From NCBI GenBank assembly GCA_964611635.1, contig CAZTAS010000002.1:1-64000 (forward strand): a DNA stretch of 64,000 nucleotides. Reading direction: 5' to 3'. Below the pieces are notes generated by a model. The model was not told the origin of the DNA, did not search any database, and worked only from the letters and a program-made list of their open reading frames with translations. Shown here one piece after another: positions 25,606 through 34,297 of this stretch (position 1 is its first letter; each line of letters starts with the position of its first letter). Origin of the DNA: JAFDED01 sp964611635. Lineage in GTDB: Bacteria; Desulfobacterota; JAFDED01. The position numbers and the translations under genes were made by a program.

Positions 25606-27132
25606 ATGGAATTCATCCCCAGCGCTGATATGATTGACGGCGCCCTCTCTCTGCTGTTCCAGCCCAGGGTGCTGATCTGGCTGGTGGCGGGGTTGGTCTC
25701 GGGCTTCCTCGTGGGGGCCATCCCGGGATTCAACGACACCAATTTCCTGGCCATGGTCCTTCCTTTCACGGTTTATCTTGGGCCCATGCAGGCTGTCATT
25801 TTTATGATGGCTGTTTTTTGCGGATCGCAAACCGCCGGCTCCATCCCCGCCATCCTTGTCAATATCCCCGGAACCCCGTCCAACGCTCCCACTACGCTGG
25901 AAGGATTTGTTCTAACCAGGCAGGGGAGGGCCGGCGAGGCGCTGGGATGCTCCCTTTTTTCATCCACAATGGGAGGGCTGTCGGGCTCCATCATATGCAT
26001 CCTGCTGGGGCCCATAATTGGTGTTTACGCGCTGAAGTTCGGACCTGCCGAGATCTGCGCCATGGCCATCTTCGGGATGTCCGCCGTGGGCTCCCTAACG
26101 GGCAGGAGCATAGCCAAAGGCATGGTCTCATCCCTTCTGGGGCTTTTATTGGCCACCATCGGCACCGAGATGGAGCTGGGAAGGATGCGCTCCACATTCG
26201 GATTTTACGAGCTGGCTGAAGGGTTTCCGCTGATTCCCATGCTTTTGGGAGCCTTCGGGTTTTCTGAAGTTCTCTCCTTGGTGCAGGAAGAGTATATCAT
26301 TTCCGACCATACAGTTTTTCGCTTCAGGGGCTACGCATCGCTGTTCCACGGAATGCGGGAATCTCTGCGCTACAAGCTGACGATGCTCCGATCAGCCATC
26401 ATAGGGGTTCTGGTGGGATTGGTGCCTGGCGTGGGGGCGGCTGTGGCAACCTGGATCAGCTATGGACAGGCAAGGGCATGGTCCAAGACACCGGAGAAGT
26501 TCGGCACAGGACACTACGAGGGTCTTGTCTCCACCGATACTTGCAACAACGGCGTTACAGGAGGGGCACTGATACCCACCATGACCCTGGGCATCCCCGG
26601 CAGCGGCACCACGCTGGTGGTCATGGCAGCTCTGATGATCAACGGCATCCAGCCGGGGCCCAGCCTCTTCATGAACTTTCAACAGGAGGCGTATGCCATC
26701 TTTTTCTCACTGTTTGTGAGCAATGTGCTGATGTTCCTGGTTGGGCTGGTGGTGATGCGGTTCCTTCCGCTAGTGGCTTATGTGCCGACGCGGATTCTGG
26801 CTCCCATCATGGGGCTTTTCTGCCTGGTGGGAGGGCTGGCGTGGCGTGGCTTTGTGTTCGATATGGTGCTGGTCTTTTTCTTCGGGCTGCTGGGTCTTGT
26901 GATGAAGCGCAACGGGTATTCGCCGCCGGCCTTAGTCCTGGCCGTCATTCTGGGGCCTATTGCCGAGAAGAACCTGATCTGGAGCCTCAAGATCGGTGGG
27001 CTGGCCCTATTTCTTCGACCCATTAGCTTAGCAATATTGTTGGCTACAATGGGGGCAATCTTTCTGCCGGTTCTGATCAGGAAAATAGCCAGAAGCAGGG
27101 GAGTGGCCCATGTAGCCCGCTCGGGTGAATAA
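25606..27132 (+). CDS. Tripartite tricarboxylate transporter large permease (TctA family)
   Basis: 508 residues with 11-12 transmembrane segments. The TctA signature segments are visible: GFLVGAIPGFNDTNFLAMVLP near 27-47, ILVNIPGTPSNAPTTLEGF, GLVPGVGAAVATWISY and TLGIPGSGTTLVVMAALM. It moves a di- or tricarboxylate delivered by the receptor encoded upstream, driven by ion symport. The NDTNFLAM variant near residue 38 (usually G-x-xAATGVALLLP) sets it apart from the two other TctA copies in the window. Confidence 0.9.
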   Translation: MEFIPSADMIDGALSLLFQPRVLIWLVAGLVSGFLVGAIPGFNDTNFLAMVLPFTVYLGPMQAVIFMMAVFCGSQTAGSIPAILVNIPGTPSNAPTTLEGFVLTRQGRAGEALGCSLFSSTMGGLSGSIICILLGPIIGVYALKFGPAEICAMAIFGMSAVGSLTGRSIAKGMVSSLLGLLLATIGTEMELGRMRSTFGFYELAEGFPLIPMLLGAFGFSEVLSLVQEEYIISDHTVFRFRGYASLFHGMRESLRYKLTMLRSAIIGVLVGLVPGVGAAVATWISYGQARAWSKTPEKFGTGHYEGLVSTDTCNNGVTGGALIPTMTLGIPGSGTTLVVMAALMINGIQPGPSLFMNFQQEAYAIFFSLFVSNVLMFLVGLVVMRFLPLVAYVPTRILAPIMGLFCLVGGLAWRGFVFDMVLVFFFGLLGLVMKRNGYSPPALVLAVILGPIAEKNLIWSLKIGGLALFLRPISLAILLATMGAIFLPVLIRKIARSRGVAHVARSGE

Positions 27133-27231
27133 TAGTACCGCATACCGCAACTCTATCAATTCAATTGGGAGGACGATCCACGCCCGCAAAAGACCTCATC
27201 AGCTGTATTCCGTTGGAAAAGGAGGTTTCAT

Positions 27232-27993
27232 ATGACACTGGAAATTACCTGGTACGATAACACCGCCTTTCGAGTGGTTAGCGATGAGCACGTAATCTGG
27301 TTTGATCCATCGGTCAACAAGAATCCAGGCTCGCCCATCAGGACCGAGGACATCCAGGAAAAAGCCGACTTTGTCTTTACGACCCACGGAGACCCGGGAC
27401 ACTTCATCAACAGCGTGGAGATTACTCAGCGGACGGGGGCCTATTTTGTGGGGCCTGAGGATCTGTGCAATTTCATTTTGGATAATAATCAACTATCGCC
27501 GGATCGCGTCATTCCCTTGAAATATGATGAGACTCGACATATCGACGGCCTGGAGGTCTACCTTTTCGAAGCCGTTCACCCCGAGCTGACGCCCAGGCTT
27601 ATCGAGCACGTCCAAAAGTGGGGGGGCGCTGTGAAGACGCGGAATGGTGGCTTTGTGGTATGCGGAAAGGGCTACTGCATCTGCCTGCTGGGCGACTGCA
27701 TCCACTCGGAAGTATTCGAGAAGGTGGGCCGTATGTTTGAGATTGACATTGGTATGATACCGTTGCAGGGAAGAATGCACCAGGACTCGACCCACGAGGA
27801 GGCGGCGGAACATGGGGCTCGCATCGTCCGCGACCTCAAACCCAAGGTGCTCTTCCCCGCCATCCAGTACACCTTCGAGATGGGCAGAATTGATCCTTTG
27901 AAAAGACGACTTAAAGAGATGGGCATCTACCCGCAGATCATCATGGATAAACCTGGAATGGTCCATCGATTGGAAGCGTTCGGATCATCTTGA
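27232..27993 (+). CDS. UlaG-like metallo-beta-lactamase-fold protein with altered metal motif
   Basis: 253 residues, beginning EITWYDNTAFRVVSDEHVIWF as in UlaG-type hydrolases (L-ascorbate-6-phosphate lactonase relatives). The usual HxHxDH box is replaced by H52-G-D-P-G-H57, so the second histidine and the aspartate are not in their normal places. Other ligand regions (AVHPEL, LGDCIHS, FPAIQY) are present. A strong AAAGGAGG ribosome site precedes the ATG. It lies 99 bp after tctA on the same strand and may act on the imported acid. Activity and metal content are uncertain because of the motif change. Confidence 0.82.
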   Translation: MTLEITWYDNTAFRVVSDEHVIWFDPSVNKNPGSPIRTEDIQEKADFVFTTHGDPGHFINSVEITQRTGAYFVGPEDLCNFILDNNQLSPDRVIPLKYDETRHIDGLEVYLFEAVHPELTPRLIEHVQKWGGAVKTRNGGFVVCGKGYCICLLGDCIHSEVFEKVGRMFEIDIGMIPLQGRMHQDSTHEEAAEHGARIVRDLKPKVLFPAIQYTFEMGRIDPLKRRLKEMGIYPQIIMDKPGMVHRLEAFGSS

Positions 27994-28219
27994 CACTTAT
28001 CATGACAGATCGGGAGAATTCGGGCACTGAATCTGATCATTTCACCTTTTAGGAGAGCATTTCGCGGAGTAATGCGTCCGTGCCCACCGAGAAAAAGCAG
28101 CAAACGCGAGATATCTCAGATTCTTTATGATTGGTTGACCTCCATTAACCCGCCAGGAAGCGGAAGGATTCAGCTAAAATTCCTCTTCACCCATTTAAAA
28201 AAATAGGATTAAATATTTT

Positions 28220-28990
28220 TTAGTCAACGCCAAAGGGTTTGGTTATTGGCCAAATGGGCGGCCATGGGATCTGGTTTTCAGGACTTTTGCTCCATTCTCG
28301 GAGGAAAGCCGGCGCAGGGCAGGACTTCATGCAGATCCCACAGCGCAGGCCCTGCCATACGGCAGCATTGGCACACCGGGGACGATAAAGCCCGTCTGTA
28401 CGTGAAATAGCATTTACAGGGGATGCCTTGACACAAAAGTAGCCGCAATTTTCGGGATGACAGAGCCTGGCGGGCAATATCGGGTCGGGAACGAGTTTGG
28501 CTTCAGTAAGGACCACCATCAATCTGACGCGGGGACCGAACTCGGGAGTAATCAAAAGCGAGGAGAGCCCGCGGCGGCCCAGCCCCACAGCCTCGGCTGC
28601 GTGCTGGTAGCTAATAGGCGCTCGAAAGGTTCCATACTCCCACTTTTGCACCCCGGGGAAGACCCCTTCCCCTGACCAGGCGTAAGAGACTGGTCGGCTT
28701 AGGTGCTCTTCTTTTTCCAGGAACTTGCTCAACTTGTATGCGGTGGTGTTGAGAAGCCAGCTTGAAATAAAAAAGTTGATGGTATATTCGCTGCGGCTCT
28801 CAGGCAGATGATCTACCACACCATCGATCTGACGGGCTGCAAATACGATGACTGATTGAGCCTCCGGCAGAAGATCCCTAGGATGATAGCCACTGGGAGC
28901 AGAATCAAAGCGCTCGATGGGGCCTATTTTCACCAGGTCACAACCTTCCGATAAGACATATTCCTTAACCCTTTTAGTTAATTCTTCCAT
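28220..28990 (-). CDS. QueG-like iron-sulfur protein (4Fe-4S double-cluster domain)
   Basis: About 256 residues. The N-terminal part (CDLVKIGPIERF to LLPEAQSVIVFAA) resembles the epoxyqueuosine reductase/reductive dehalogenase-like corrinoid fold. The C-terminal third holds cysteine motifs CHPENCGYFCVKASP and, further on, CANAA and LRCGICMKSCP. In the first motif the last cysteine of the usual CxxxCP is serine, so only one of two clusters may be complete. A longer frame starts at 29044, but the ATG at 28990 follows AAAGGTGCGTA and matches the paralogue at 32282. It sits just beyond tctA of the minus-strand operon. Confidence 0.78.
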   Translation of the reverse strand: MEELTKRVKEYVLSEGCDLVKIGPIERFDSAPSGYHPRDLLPEAQSVIVFAARQIDGVVDHLPESRSEYTINFFISSWLLNTTAYKLSKFLEKEEHLSRPVSYAWSGEGVFPGVQKWEYGTFRAPISYQHAAEAVGLGRRGLSSLLITPEFGPRVRLMVVLTEAKLVPDPILPARLCHPENCGYFCVKASPVNAISRTDGLYRPRCANAAVWQGLRCGICMKSCPAPAFLREWSKSPENQIPWPPIWPITKPFGVD

Positions 28991-29062
28991 TACGCACCTT
29001 TTATAAAATTCTTCAGCGAAATTAACAGAATAACTTGCTGCCAATTGTCCGGTTTGCTATGT

Positions 29063-30550
29063 TTAAAATTTTTCTAGCCGCTTTTTCCTCCGATATTCCC
29101 GAATGAAGGGCCATGAAAAAGAAAACAGCGCCAGAATTAAAAGTCCCACGCTGATGGGGCTGGCAAAGAAAATTTTATAGCTCCCCTCCGAAAGGAGCAA
29201 TGAGCGCCGCAGATTTGTTTCCACCATCCTCCCCAGAACCATGGCGATCACCACCGGAGGGACGGGAAAGCTGAAGCGCCGCATGAGATAGCCCATCAAC
29301 CCGGTAATGAGCATCACCCAGACGTCAAACATGGAGTTGTCGATCCCATAAGAGCCAATGAAGGCGATGGCCAGGATTAGTGTCATTAAAATGCCCTTCG
29401 GTGTCGCTGTCACCTGGGTCCAGAGCTTGGTACCCAGCAGGCCGGCCAGAAGCATGATGAAGTTAGTGATGAACAGGCTGACAAAAAGACCATAGATCAC
29501 ATCGGGGTTCCTGGAAAAGAGCTGGGGCCCAGGGATCAGCCCATGGAGCATCAGCCCGCCCAGAAGGACCGCTGTGGTGCCCGAGCCGGGAACCCCCAGG
29601 GTTAGGAGCGGGATCAGCGCCCCTCCCACGGTTGCGTTATTGGCCGACTCGGGTGCTGCCACCCCTTCGAGGACGCCGCTGCCGAACTTCTCCGGCTCCT
29701 TAGAGGCACGCTTGGCCTCTGTATAGGCCACAAGATTGGCCACCGAAGCACCAGCCCCCGGCACCACCCCGATGATGGTGCCGATGATGGCTGATCGGAA
29801 GATAACTCCGGACATCTTACGGATCTCCTGCCGGGTGGGCAGCGCCGAGGAGATCCTCTCCCGTAAAAGCTGGACGGGAGAGAGTTCCTCTATGACGGTG
29901 AAAACCTCTGAGATGGCAAAGAGCCCGATGAGCACAGGCACAAGGGGGATGCCCTCAAAGAGTCTGTCCACACCGAAAAGATAACGGGAGTAACCCGTCA
30001 TAACGTCATCACCTATCATATTGAGCATCAGCCCGATCATGGTGGCTATGAAGCCCTTGATAACGCTTCTTCCCACAAGACTGGAGACGATGGTAAGCCC
30101 GAATATCCCCAGTGCAAAGTATTCTGGGGGGCCAAACTTCAGGGCGAAGTTTACCAGCGGGACGGACAAAACAATCAGGCAGATGGCGGAAAATACGCCC
30201 CCGAAGGTGGAGGCAATGATGGAGGTCCCCAGGGCCTTGCCCGGCATCCCCTTCTTGGTCAGGGGATAGCCGTCGAAGGTGGTGGCCACCGCCGCCGGGG
30301 TGCCAGGGGTGCCGATGGCGATAGCGGTGATGGAACCGCCGTATTCGGCTGCGGTGTATAGAGCACAGAGCATTATCATGGCGGTGGCGGCGTCCATGCC
30401 GAAGGTGAAGGGAAGAAGAAGCGCCACCCCTGTGGCGGCGTTCAACCCCGGCATGGCCCCCACGAAGATACCCATCAACACACCGGCTCCCACAGCGATG
30501 AAGCTCTTTATGGTGAAAGCGATCTCGATACCGATAAGGAAGTTTTCCAA
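29063..30550 (-). CDS. Tripartite tricarboxylate transporter large permease (TctA family)
   Basis: 495 residues, 11-12 transmembrane segments. Motifs: VGAMPGLNAATGVALLLPF near 31-49, AIGTPGTPAAVATTFDGYPL, GVVPGAGASVANLVAY and TLGVPGSGTTAVLLGGLM. It begins with TTG after GGGAGAGTCC. It is the third gene of a minus-strand tctC-tctB-tctA operon. The receptor and small subunit lie at 31246-32208 and 30611-31039. Substrate expected to be a small carboxylate. Confidence 0.9.
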   Translation of the reverse strand: MENFLIGIEIAFTIKSFIAVGAGVLMGIFVGAMPGLNAATGVALLLPFTFGMDAATAMIMLCALYTAAEYGGSITAIAIGTPGTPAAVATTFDGYPLTKKGMPGKALGTSIIASTFGGVFSAICLIVLSVPLVNFALKFGPPEYFALGIFGLTIVSSLVGRSVIKGFIATMIGLMLNMIGDDVMTGYSRYLFGVDRLFEGIPLVPVLIGLFAISEVFTVIEELSPVQLLRERISSALPTRQEIRKMSGVIFRSAIIGTIIGVVPGAGASVANLVAYTEAKRASKEPEKFGSGVLEGVAAPESANNATVGGALIPLLTLGVPGSGTTAVLLGGLMLHGLIPGPQLFSRNPDVIYGLFVSLFITNFIMLLAGLLGTKLWTQVTATPKGILMTLILAIAFIGSYGIDNSMFDVWVMLITGLMGYLMRRFSFPVPPVVIAMVLGRMVETNLRRSLLLSEGSYKIFFASPISVGLLILALFSFSWPFIREYRRKKRLEKF

Positions 30551-30610
30551 GACTTTGGACTCTCCCAGTTAAAAAGAAAATTTAATTGTCGAGAGCTGTT
30601 CTTGCTCAGA

Positions 30611-31039
30611 TCAAGGCAGCGGAACCCCAAGCTTTTTATAAAAGAAAAGAAAAACAAAAAGGGTAAAGCCTGCCGTGACTATGATGATCCTCTTCCAGCT
30701 CCGGGTGTCTAACAACCTCATCATCACCACCAGGAATATTGGTGTGGCATAAAAATAGTGAACCCTGGGGGCCAGGTAAAGATAAAGGAATGAAACTGCT
30801 ACCGATATCCCTACCAGGGCCATTCGTCCGAAGCTCTGTCGCTCCTGATACTTGCCCCGGACCACCTGCGCAAGGAGTAAAATACAAAGGCTAATCAACA
30901 TGTAGAGGGTCAGCCTGGGTAGAAATGCAGGGCCGGGAATCCCCTCCCATGAACCGGGATAATCCCGTGCTACCCAGAGCAAGAAGACCGCCCCTGCAAT
31001 CAAGAGAACTGATATAATAGTTTCGGACTGGATGCGCAT
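30611..31039 (-). CDS. Tripartite tricarboxylate transporter small membrane subunit (TctB family)
   Basis: 142 residues with four hydrophobic segments (about 8-25, 42-60, 75-95 and 112-138), matching TctB. The N-terminus MRIQSETIISVLLIAGAVFL and the central PGPAFLPRLTLYMLISLCIL (loop then helix) are family-like. It lies 60 bp before tctA. Role: small subunit of the membrane complex. Confidence 0.83.
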   Translation of the reverse strand: MRIQSETIISVLLIAGAVFLLWVARDYPGSWEGIPGPAFLPRLTLYMLISLCILLLAQVVRGKYQERQSFGRMALVGISVAVSFLYLYLAPRVHYFYATPIFLVVMMRLLDTRSWKRIIIVTAGFTLFVFLFFYKKLGVPLP

Positions 31040-31076
31040 AATAATCCTTCCGCTTCAGCCTCTTACCTGATGGCAG

Positions 31077-31098
31077 GGGGCGTGATTAATCACGCCCC
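31077..31098. repeat. Perfect 22-bp palindrome
   Basis: GGGGCGTGATT and its exact complement form a perfect 22-bp palindrome in the gap between the tctC and tctB genes, followed by CTAC. It resembles dispersed REP-type palindromes of the GTAGGGGCG...CGCCCCTAC kind. In mRNA it would form a stable hairpin downstream of tctC, which could raise receptor over membrane-subunit expression (inference). Confidence 0.6.
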
Positions 31099-31245
31099 TA
31101 CTACCTGGTGTGTATCATCATTTGGTAAGTCAGGGCCCCTATCGCCATGGCTTTACTTTTCAGGAAAAAGCCCAACTTAATCCTGGCAAAGGCAATAGGC
31201 CCAGACCTACCAATTCTATCCCGCTGTTACAGTTAAGGGTTATTT

Positions 31246-32208
31246 TTACTTCTTTTTAAACTTGCCCATCGCCTCTACGATTTCTTTGTAAGCGTCAAAC
31301 TCTTCCAACACCAACTTCTCGTATTCCGGACCATCCATGTAGCCGTAAGGTTGCTGCACCTTTTTGATGAAGGCTTCCCACTCATCGGTTTCAGTTCCAT
31401 TCTTAAAGGCATTCATCAGCATTGAGATGATCTCCTTGGGAGTCCCCTTTTTGGCCACTAAACCACGGAACTGGAACTCCTCCAGGTCCACTCCCGCCTC
31501 CTTGAGTGTGGGAACATCGGGGAACTTGGCCAGCCTTTTCCCGGAGGTGTTAACAATGGGTTTCAGCTTATCTGACTCGATGCCACCCAGTTGAGGGGTG
31601 GGATTCGAGAGGGTCCCATCCACGTGGCCCCCCATGGCCGCCACCGCTGCATCGCCTGAGCCTGGATAGGGCACCCACTTCACCCTTATGCCCGCCTTCT
31701 TCTGGATTCTGTACATCACGCTGTGGTGGTATCCTCCTGCCTGGTAGCCCGAGATGCGGAGCTTTTCCGGATTTTTCTTGGCGTAATCCAGAAAGCCCTT
31801 GAAATCCTTCACCGGACTTGCCGGCCCTACGCTAAGCAGGTTTGGGTCGTACTGGACGCGGCAGATGTATTCGAACTGTTCGGGATGAATGGTCACACCT
31901 TTGCGGTTCAGGGTGGTGACAAAGGTCTTGGTGTTGAGAAGGATGGTATAGCCGTCGGCCGGCTTGGAGAGGAGGTACTTCATGGCCACCAGGCCAGCAC
32001 CGCCTCTCTTGTTGAGTACCACAATGGATTGGCCCAGGAACTTCTCGCTCACCTTGGCCAATGTCCGGGCGCAGATGTCGGAAGATGACCCGGCGGATGC
32101 CCAGGCAATTAAGGTTACGGATTTCGTCGGGTACTTGGCACTTGCCGGCACAGAGGCAGCCAAGATCAAAGACACCAATACTAGACATACAAAAGCCTTG
32201 GTTTTCAT
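31246..32208 (-). CDS. Tripartite tricarboxylate transporter receptor (TctC/Bug family)
   Basis: 320 residues with a Sec signal peptide (hydrophobic VCLVLVSLILAASVPA, cleavage after ASA). The mature start YPTKSVTLIAWASAGSSSDI is the TctC pattern, with further typical segments VVLNKRGGAGLVAMKYL and GYTILLNTKT. It captures a carboxylate in the periplasm for the TctBA complex encoded downstream. A GGAGATC ribosome site precedes the ATG. Divergence from the other two receptors suggests a different ligand. Confidence 0.9.
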   Translation of the reverse strand: MKTKAFVCLVLVSLILAASVPASAKYPTKSVTLIAWASAGSSSDICARTLAKVSEKFLGQSIVVLNKRGGAGLVAMKYLLSKPADGYTILLNTKTFVTTLNRKGVTIHPEQFEYICRVQYDPNLLSVGPASPVKDFKGFLDYAKKNPEKLRISGYQAGGYHHSVMYRIQKKAGIRVKWVPYPGSGDAAVAAMGGHVDGTLSNPTPQLGGIESDKLKPIVNTSGKRLAKFPDVPTLKEAGVDLEEFQFRGLVAKKGTPKEIISMLMNAFKNGTETDEWEAFIKKVQQPYGYMDGPEYEKLVLEEFDAYKEIVEAMGKFKKK

Positions 32209-32281
32209 AAAAGATCTCCTTTTTCTGCTGGGTTTGTTTTGACCATCGGTTGTCTCTCAATTACGCTTTACATCACCTCCT

Positions 32282-32989
32282 TCACTCCGGCAGCTTCACG
32301 GTTGAACCTACCGGACAATTCTTGATGCAAAGCCCACATCTGATGGATCTCACCTCGTCCCGTCCATACTTTGGCAAGTTCCACATGTAGATAGCGCACT
32401 TCTCCTTAATGATGGATCCGTCATGCGAGAGCGCTCCTGCCGGGCAGTTAGAGACGCAGGCAGCCTTGCAAATGTGCATCACCTCCTGACAGATATTGCG
32501 GGCATATGGGGTATCGGGCTCCAAGGGAGCGTCAGTGATAATAGTTGTCAGCCAAACCCTGGAGCCGTAATGGGGAGTTATAAGCAAATTGCTTATGCCA
32601 AAATGGCCCAGTCCAGCTAACTCGGCAGAGTGCTTGTGAGAGATTAGCCCCGCCAATTCCATCAGGTTATATGGTTGATCAGGGGGAACAGCCAGGGCCA
32701 TAAAACCTTCATTCTCCAAGAAAAGAGAAAATTCATAGGTGATGGAGTTGAGCTTCCCATTTAAAATGAAAAATTGCTTGGTGTAAAAAAGCCGGGTTTT
32801 AGGTAGCCCATCTATGGTCGTGGTAGGTATTCTGCATCCAATCACAAGAACAGACCTGGCCTCGGGCAAGTGATCCACGGGTCGATGATTATTGAGGGCG
32901 CTCGCATTAATAGGCTCAACCGCGGCTATACCGACCAAGTCAGCTCCCCTGGACAGGGCTATTTGTTTTACTTTCTTTGTTAGTTCCAT
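32282..32989 (-). CDS. QueG-like iron-sulfur protein (4Fe-4S double-cluster domain)
   Basis: 235 residues, a paralogue of the protein at 28220-28990 (compare ELTKKVKQIALSRGADLVGI with ELTKRVKEYVLSEGCDLVKI). The C-terminal third has CQEVMHICKAACVSNCP and IRCGLCIKNCP, so two 4Fe-4S clusters are likely. The N-terminal domain resembles the epoxyqueuosine reductase and dehalogenase fold, but at this length it is shorter than QueG, and queuosine synthesis is unlikely as its role. It is the first gene of the minus-strand set and directly precedes tctC; the two paralogues bracket the transporter operon. Confidence 0.8.
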   Translation of the reverse strand: MELTKKVKQIALSRGADLVGIAAVEPINASALNNHRPVDHLPEARSVLVIGCRIPTTTIDGLPKTRLFYTKQFFILNGKLNSITYEFSLFLENEGFMALAVPPDQPYNLMELAGLISHKHSAELAGLGHFGISNLLITPHYGSRVWLTTIITDAPLEPDTPYARNICQEVMHICKAACVSNCPAGALSHDGSIIKEKCAIYMWNLPKYGRDEVRSIRCGLCIKNCPVGSTVKLPE

Positions 32990-33174
32990 CTATCGTCACC
33001 CCTCTCCATATATCGTGGTATAGCTCAACCGACGAAGTCCAGGCTACTTGACAGGCCTGGAACTGAAAGGAATGAATCCCAAATGAAGAGGATTTTTACT
33101 ATCTCCTCATTCAATCCTTACTGCTCTCTTTCTCAACCTAAAAAGTAAACAGAGGGCAACTCTCAATACCCATA

Positions 33175-34185
33175 TCAAAGAAGAAGCCGACCGTCATCGA
33201 TAACTTTCTCCCCATCAAAGTAAACTGTCACGCTGCCCATAACCCCGTCCAGATGGCAGGGAGTCTTCACCTCGCCCCCGATTCCTTCCACCAGCCGGCC
33301 CCCGAATGCGTAGTTATTGCCCAGGGCCACGTGGGCGGTGCCGCGGATTTTCTTGTCCTGGTTTTTATTGCCGGTTATTACACCGAAATGATTGGTACCG
33401 AAACCGAACTCTGCTAAATTATCGGCATCTTTCCCCAATCGTTCCACCAGTCCCCGAAGGGCATTGGCCTGGTCGCCTCCTTCAAATCTTACCGCTTTCC
33501 CGCCCTCAAAATAGATGGTCACGGGCTGGTTGACCTTGCCCACGTAGCTCATACTGATGTCGATCACAACCTTGCCTTGCCCTGTGCCCTCCAGGGGTGC
33601 AATCATTACCTCTCCGGTGGGAAAGGAGGTATGATTGTATGTCTCCTCCGCAATACCGTAACTGGGAAGAGGCAGCCTCCCCTTGATGCTTCCTCGGATA
33701 TCAGTTCCTCCAGGGGAGGTGATTCTCACTTCGCTTGCCTTAGTAAGTGCATCAGCGTATTTGCGGGTGATCCCCCGCATTTTTTGGAACTCCTTTTCAT
33801 CCGAATAGACCTCAACGATCCCGTGCATGAAGGTCTCAAGAGATGCCCCTGGGACGGAAAGATGCCTACCTCCAGACTTGATACAATCGATCATTGCATC
33901 GGAAAAGCTCAATGTCTCCGAGGAGGCGGTGATAGCTGCATCAGCCGCCTTCATCAGCGCACGGATGGTCTCAGGAGGCTGTTCGCCAGCCACCTTGGGA
34001 GGGCGCATCACTGCTGTTACTACCTCCGCACCCTGGGCAAAGGCCGCACTTGCAAAGGCCATTGGTATTTCTTTCTGAACAGGAGTCGATGTAATGACAA
34101 CTACCTGATCGCCCTTCTTGATGTTGTGTTCAGCGTGCCACTTAGCCGCCCGCATCAACTCCATAATCCGAATCTCTTGTGCCAT
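33175..34185 (-). CDS. M29-like metallopeptidase family protein
   Basis: 336 residues related to aminopeptidase T/M29 and to the homologous 2,5-dihydroxypyridine dioxygenase family. The C-terminal metal residues are in place: the glutamates of PTGEVMIAPLEG and LAEFGFGTN, the histidine of GTAHVALGNN, and CHLDGVMGS. The N-terminal domain (AAKWHAEHNIKKGDQVVVIT) is typical. I choose the ATG at 34185 after GGAGGGGAGAAC over an upstream in-frame ATG (34242). It lies between an enolase-superfamily gene and an iron-sulfur/Tct set, so a catabolic hydrolase or ring-opening role is as plausible as peptide cleavage. Confidence 0.8.
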   Translation of the reverse strand: MAQEIRIMELMRAAKWHAEHNIKKGDQVVVITSTPVQKEIPMAFASAAFAQGAEVVTAVMRPPKVAGEQPPETIRALMKAADAAITASSETLSFSDAMIDCIKSGGRHLSVPGASLETFMHGIVEVYSDEKEFQKMRGITRKYADALTKASEVRITSPGGTDIRGSIKGRLPLPSYGIAEETYNHTSFPTGEVMIAPLEGTGQGKVVIDISMSYVGKVNQPVTIYFEGGKAVRFEGGDQANALRGLVERLGKDADNLAEFGFGTNHFGVITGNKNQDKKIRGTAHVALGNNYAFGGRLVEGIGGEVKTPCHLDGVMGSVTVYFDGEKVIDDGRLLL

Positions 34186-34220
34186 GTTCTCCCCTCCATA
34201 ATGAGATGGACATATAATTG

Positions 34221-34293
34221 TAGAGTGGGCTGTGCCCACCAAAAAAGCGTTGGGTTATACATGAATTATAATGGTGAGCACAGCCCACCCTAC
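34221..34293. repeat. Dispersed palindromic repeat (copy 1)
   Basis: TAGAGTGGGCTGTGCCCACC (34221-34240) and the near-complement ending CAGCCCACCCTAC (34273-34293) form the ends of a 73-bp stem-loop. A second copy with almost the same ends lies at 62052-62127. Such elements are common REP/MITE-like repeats in environmental bacteria. It sits in the short gap between the enolase-family gene (upstream) and the M29-like gene. Confidence 0.7.
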
Positions 34294-34297
34294 GAGA

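Noticed and set aside
28220..28990. True epoxyqueuosine reductase (queG)
   Set aside because: The protein is shorter than QueG, a cluster cysteine is missing, and the context is a transporter operon with a paralogue at the other end.
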